Positions 5,078 through 6,405 of a DNA stretch of 6,405 bases are shown piece after piece. Every line of letters begins with the position of its first letter. Within the stretch, counting starts at the first letter, position 1. Below the pieces are notes generated by a model. The model was not told the origin of the DNA, ran no database searches, and was given only the letters and a program-made list of their open reading frames with translations. The DNA is taken from NCBI GenBank assembly GCA_946626795.1, contig CAMOUZ010000068.1, positions 1 through 6,405 of the forward strand, in the 5' to 3' direction. Both the position numbers and the translations under genes were made by a program. The DNA comes from an uncultured Clostridia bacterium (GTDB lineage: Bacteria > Bacillota > Clostridia > Christensenellales > CAG-1252).

Positions 5078-6264
5078 AACACCCCCACATTACACGTCAC
5101 GACCATTAAAAGAAGCGAGACGATGAAGACAAAGCCCGTGCCGAGGATCGCCGTGATCAGCGTCTTTGTGGCGTTTGAGACGGAATAAAGAAAATCCGAG
5201 ATCCTTTTATCCCCGATGGGCTGCACGAGCGACGCGACGACTTTCAGCGCGAAAGTAAAAACGACGATATGAAGGATGGGCTTTACGATCAAGAAGACGA
5301 CGGAGAGGATCCCGATGAGCCCGATGGCGTTTTTCACGAGAACGCAACCCGCGCTGATAAGGTCAAACCCTTGGGAAAGATACCCGCCGAGAATGGGAAC
5401 ATAATTCGAGAGAACGAATTTCGCCGCCTTTATGCTGACGCCGTCCGCCATACCGCCCGAGATGCCCGCGACGGTCAAATACGTGATGAAAAGCCCGAAG
5501 ATCGCCGTGATAATGAAGGTGGAAATATAACGAATCGCAGACTGAATTTTATCCATCTTCACCGCCGAGGACAGATTACTGATGAGGCAGAACGCGATGC
5601 CCGCCGTAAAGAGGGGCAAGATCACACTCCGAATGACATTCGTAATGACACGACAAAACAGGGCGAGTTGAGGCTTATAAATAGAGGACGACACCTTCCC
5701 TCCGAGGGCGCTCATTAAAGTGATCAAGGGCGGGAAGGCGCTATCAGTCATTTTGGTCAAGGCGTCGATGACTTCGCGGCATTCCGTGACCATCTCCGCG
5801 ATCTTCACCATCACGATGGAGACGACGAGCGCATAAAAGACATAATGGACGATCTCGATCGTCTGTTTTTTCTGAAAGCCAGAAGTCAGCCCCGAGAGAA
5901 TGCTGCTCATCACGGCGAGGATCATCACCGTCAAAAGCGCGGCGAGCATATTCGAGAGGGCGCCGAGCGCGCTCTCCCCGAAATACGTGAAGATATTCTC
6001 GACAGAAAGAGGGATCTCTCCTTTTACGATCTTTCCGATATACTCTTTCAGCGAAAGATCTTTGAATGCAGAAGGTGCGTCCAGATCGCGAATAAAAGCT
6101 TGCAATTCACCGAGATCCAAGCTGTCGACATATCGCTCAACTTCCTCGATCACCTCTTCCTCCACCTCCTCCGCAGACTTATTCTCCGCCTCGGCAGAGA
6201 CCCCGCCCGAAAGAAGGAAAAGCGAGAATGTGATAAGCAAAATCAGAAGAATCCGCTTTTTCAT
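5074..6264 (-). CDS. spoIIIAE: Stage III sporulation protein AE (SpoIIIAE)
   Basis: SpoIIIAE is the large polytopic membrane protein of the spoIIIA operon, thought to form part of the membrane channel or export-gate core of the SpoIIIA-SpoIIQ complex. The 396 residues match the usual length (about 400). An N-terminal signal peptide (basic MKKR, hydrophobic core 5-19, likely cut after VSA at 22-24) is followed by a very acidic stretch, SAEEVEEEVIEEVERYVD (30-47), and an extracellular helical domain to about residue 100. Then come about seven hydrophobic segments, near 102-125, 137-157, 203-231, 245-268, 304-326, 327-347 and 366-390. Conserved family stretches include FPPLITLMSALGG (177-189) and NYVPILGGYLSQGFD (287-301). 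It starts inside the spoIIIAD stop (ATGA) without a recognisable ribosome binding site, so translation is probably coupled to spoIIIAD. Confidence 0.96.
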   Translation of the reverse strand: MKKRILLILLITFSLFLLSGGVSAEAENKSAEEVEEEVIEEVERYVDSLDLGELQAFIRDLDAPSAFKDLSLKEYIGKIVKGEIPLSVENIFTYFGESALGALSNMLAALLTVMILAVMSSILSGLTSGFQKKQTIEIVHYVFYALVVSIVMVKIAEMVTECREVIDALTKMTDSAFPPLITLMSALGGKVSSSIYKPQLALFCRVITNVIRSVILPLFTAGIAFCLISNLSSAVKMDKIQSAIRYISTFIITAIFGLFITYLTVAGISGGMADGVSIKAAKFVLSNYVPILGGYLSQGFDLISAGCVLVKNAIGLIGILSVVFLIVKPILHIVVFTFALKVVASLVQPIGDKRISDFLYSVSNATKTLITAILGTGFVFIVSLLLMVVTCNVGVL

Positions 6265-6405
6265 AGCATCGACGAAATGACGTCCACAAGATTTGCGAGG
6301 ATGGGGAGCGTCATAAAGAAAATGGCGATCTTGCCCGAAAGCTGGATCTTATTCGCGATGCCGGAGACTCCGTAATCCGTGCAAAGCGCCGAAGCGTATT
6401 CCGTG
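6261..6405 (-). CDS. spoIIIAD: Stage III sporulation protein AD (SpoIIIAD), C-terminal part only
   Basis: The last 47 residues of a membrane protein are read in frame from the window edge to TGA at 6261-6263. They include YASALCTDYGVSGIANKIQ, then SGKIAIFFMTLPILANLVDVI, a hydrophobic C-terminal segment. This fits the end of SpoIIIAD, a small polytopic component (about 130 residues) of the SpoIIIA-SpoIIQ complex. The identification rests on this pattern and on its position directly before spoIIIAE, with which it shares the ATGA stop-start overlap. The N-terminal two thirds, and spoIIIAA-AC with the operon promoter (sigma-E dependent in B. subtilis), would lie to the right of the window. Confidence 0.88.
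   Translation of the reverse strand, partial: TEYASALCTDYGVSGIANKIQLSGKIAIFFMTLPILANLVDVISSML

Noticed and set aside
5845..6375. Long plus-strand open frames opposite spoIIIAE and spoIIIAD (also 5269-5718)
   Set aside because: Their very Arg/Asp/Glu-rich translations are typical mirror images of hydrophobic membrane-protein codons. There is no ribosome binding site or promoter support.

Overview
The window reads as chromosome of an endospore-forming Firmicute, most likely a clostridial lineage. It carries the distal half of the spoIIIA sporulation operon next to the asp23-nusB-folD-xseA-xseB-ispA housekeeping cluster, an arrangement well known in Bacillus and Clostridia. The genus cannot be told from the sequence alone. 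All eleven genes lie on the minus strand and read from right to left. I see no mobile element, CRISPR array, tRNA or rRNA.

Right half (about 3717-6405): the 3' end of spoIIIAD, then complete spoIIIAE, spoIIIAF, spoIIIAG and spoIIIAH. Four of the five meet by overlapping stop and start codons (4, 4 and 17 nt), and AG and AH are 4 nt apart. In characterised spore formers these proteins are made in the mother cell and build the SpoIIIA-SpoIIQ channel between mother cell and engulfed forespore. A GC-rich hairpin with a T-rich tail (3669-3699) ends this operon.

Middle (3558-3716): a 159-bp intergenic region, the only real gap. It holds the spoIIIA terminator, a T-rich tract and a strong-looking extended -10 sigma-A type promoter (3573-3601) reading into the left half.

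Left half (1-3557): an Asp23/Gls24-family gene, then nusB (transcription antitermination), folD (one-carbon folate metabolism), xseA and xseB (exonuclease VII subunits) and ispA (farnesyl diphosphate synthase, cut by the window edge). Gaps are 2 nt or negative (8, 11, 11 and 4 nt overlaps), which indicates a single translationally coupled transcript. In B. subtilis accB and accC sit between spoIIIAH and this cluster; here they are absent.

The window is mostly conventional. The most interesting observation is that SpoIIIAG is very compact: its ring-building domain seems to lack the long insertion that forms the beta-triangle in the B. subtilis ring, and SpoIIIAF and SpoIIIAH are also short. 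A second point is that the promoter before the Asp23 gene would start the mRNA almost at its ribosome binding site.
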